Part shown: in pieces, positions 63,475 through 64,000 of the stretch
Layout: each line of letters opens with the position of its first letter
Numbering within the stretch: position 1 is the stretch's first letter
Source: Psychrobacillus sp. FSL K6-2836
GTDB taxonomy: Bacteria; Bacillota; Bacilli; Bacillales_A; Planococcaceae
Length of the DNA: 64,000 nucleotides
Assembly: GCF_038003085.1 (NCBI RefSeq)
Contig: NZ_JBBOOM010000001.1
Coordinates: 3,906,001-3,970,000 of the forward strand
Direction of reading: 5' to 3'
Notes under the pieces: model-generated
Database searches by the model: none
Seen by the model: only the letters and a program-made list of their open reading frames with translations
Told to the model about the DNA's origin: nothing
Program-made: the position numbers and the translations under genes

Positions 63475-64000
63475 ATGACAGAAATCAAAGATGAAAACTT
63501 AGAAGAGCAAGAAGTAAAAGAGGTTGCCGAAGAAGAGCCTGAACAGGTTGAAGAAGTAGTAGAAGAAGTAGATGAACTAACTCTAGCTAAACAGCAAATA
63601 GAAGAAGAACAAGATAAGCTTATTCGCTTAAGAGCAGACTTTGAAAATTATAAACGTCGTGTACAGCTCGATAAAGCCTCTGATTACAAATACCGAGCAC
63701 AATCTGTTTTAATGGATATATTACCTGTGCTTGATAACTTTGAAAGAGCACTTGCGGTTGAAACAACTACAGAGGAAGCAACTTCTTTAGTAAAAGGTGT
63801 GGATATGGTTTACCGCACTTTACTAGATGCGGTTAAAAAAGAAGGATTGGAACAAATCGAAGCAGAAGGTGTTGCATTCGATCCAAACTTTCACCAAGCA
63901 GTAATGCAGGAGCAAGATGATTCAAAAGAATCAGGAATTGTGCTTCAAGAGCTCCAAAAAGGGTACAAGTTAAAAGACCGCGTATTAAGACCTTCAATGG
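63475..64000 (+). CDS. grpE: GrpE nucleotide exchange factor (5' part)
   Basis: The frame from ATG 63475 (AAGGAGAGTTGTAGTCA upstream) is open to the window end, 175 codons, and cut there before its stop. An acidic N-terminus (EEQEVKEVAEEEPEQVEEVV) is followed by a long helix (LRADFENYKRRVQLDKAS) and ILPVLDNFERAL, with FDPNFHQAVMQEQD and GYKLKDRVLRPSM near the end; these are GrpE signatures. Only about 15-20 codons should be missing. GrpE releases ADP from DnaK. It lies 15 bases after hrcA in the heat-shock operon. Confidence 0.96.
   Translation, partial: MTEIKDENLEEQEVKEVAEEEPEQVEEVVEEVDELTLAKQQIEEEQDKLIRLRADFENYKRRVQLDKASDYKYRAQSVLMDILPVLDNFERALAVETTTEEATSLVKGVDMVYRTLLDAVKKEGLEQIEAEGVAFDPNFHQAVMQEQDDSKESGIVLQELQKGYKLKDRVLRPSM

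Overview
The window is a contiguous piece of chromosome from an AT-rich, endospore-forming, competence-gene-bearing member of the Bacillales. Gene order closely follows the Bacillus subtilis yrb-yrv-yrr and yqe-comE-lepA regions. SigK, SpoVB, GPR and SpoIIP show a spore former. T-box leaders, CIRCE, 6S RNA and a CymR-type regulator are all of Firmicute type. The types of intergenic repeat and the protein sequences look most like Planococcaceae/Caryophanaceae (Psychrobacillus/Lysinibacillus-like). The genus is my impression, not a demonstrated result.

Layout. 1-12.2 kb: yajC (3' part), yrbG, spoVB, comN, secDF, a LapA-type gene, recJ-apt, relA, dtd. 12.3-17.4 kb: an SH3/amidase wall hydrolase, then a T-box-controlled hisS-aspS operon. 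17.4-21.1 kb: a more variable stretch with repeats, a YqhV-like gene, an MFS and a LysE transporter, and the 6S RNA gene. 21.2-23.1 kb: tcdA, a small basic protein gene whose 3' end is duplicated in a 102-bp tandem array, a 21-bp phased motif array, and a terminator-like repeat. 23.1-33.5 kb: rarA, cymR-iscS-mnmA, a TPR gene, recD2 and T-box-controlled alaS. 33.5-42.6 kb: ireB-ruvX-yrzB, mltG, trmR-trhP1-trhP2-udk, greA, yrrS, mtnN. 42.7-45.4 kb: a 26-residue membrane peptide gene, an uninterrupted sigK, pssA and psd. 45.4-50.4 kb: the tightly overlapping yqeG-yqeH-aroE-yhbY-nadD-yqeK-rsfS-yqeM operon. 51.3-55.2 kb: comEA-comEB-comEC and the small gene yqzM. 55.5-64.0 kb: holA, rpsT, gpr-spoIIP, lepA, hemW, CIRCE-hrcA-grpE (grpE cut by the window edge).

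Most genes are ordinary core functions: protein export, stringent response, tRNA charging and wobble-U modification, cysteine and sulfur trafficking, ribosome assembly, spore formation, DNA uptake and heat-shock control. What stands out is the spacer DNA. At least four families of structured interspersed repeats (called A, B, C and D here) plus a nested inverted-repeat element (E) fill nearly every long intergenic gap. Several copies keep base pairing through compensatory changes. One hairpin module occurs in both family B and family C. Family C has ends that suggest a non-autonomous IS200/IS605-type element. The 102-bp array that repeats the C-terminal codons of a small gene, in frame and with a stop codon in each unit, is the most unusual structure in the window.

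Starts given here were moved from the longest open frame to the ATG/GTG/TTG with a good Shine-Dalgarno sequence where this was clear (recJ, hisS, MFS, tcdA, iscS, mnmA, ireB, mltG, trhP1, greA, mtnN, yqeG, yqeH, aroE, yqeK, yqeM, rpsT, spoIIP, hemW, hrcA). No rRNA, tRNA, CRISPR array, prophage or intact transposase gene was seen.
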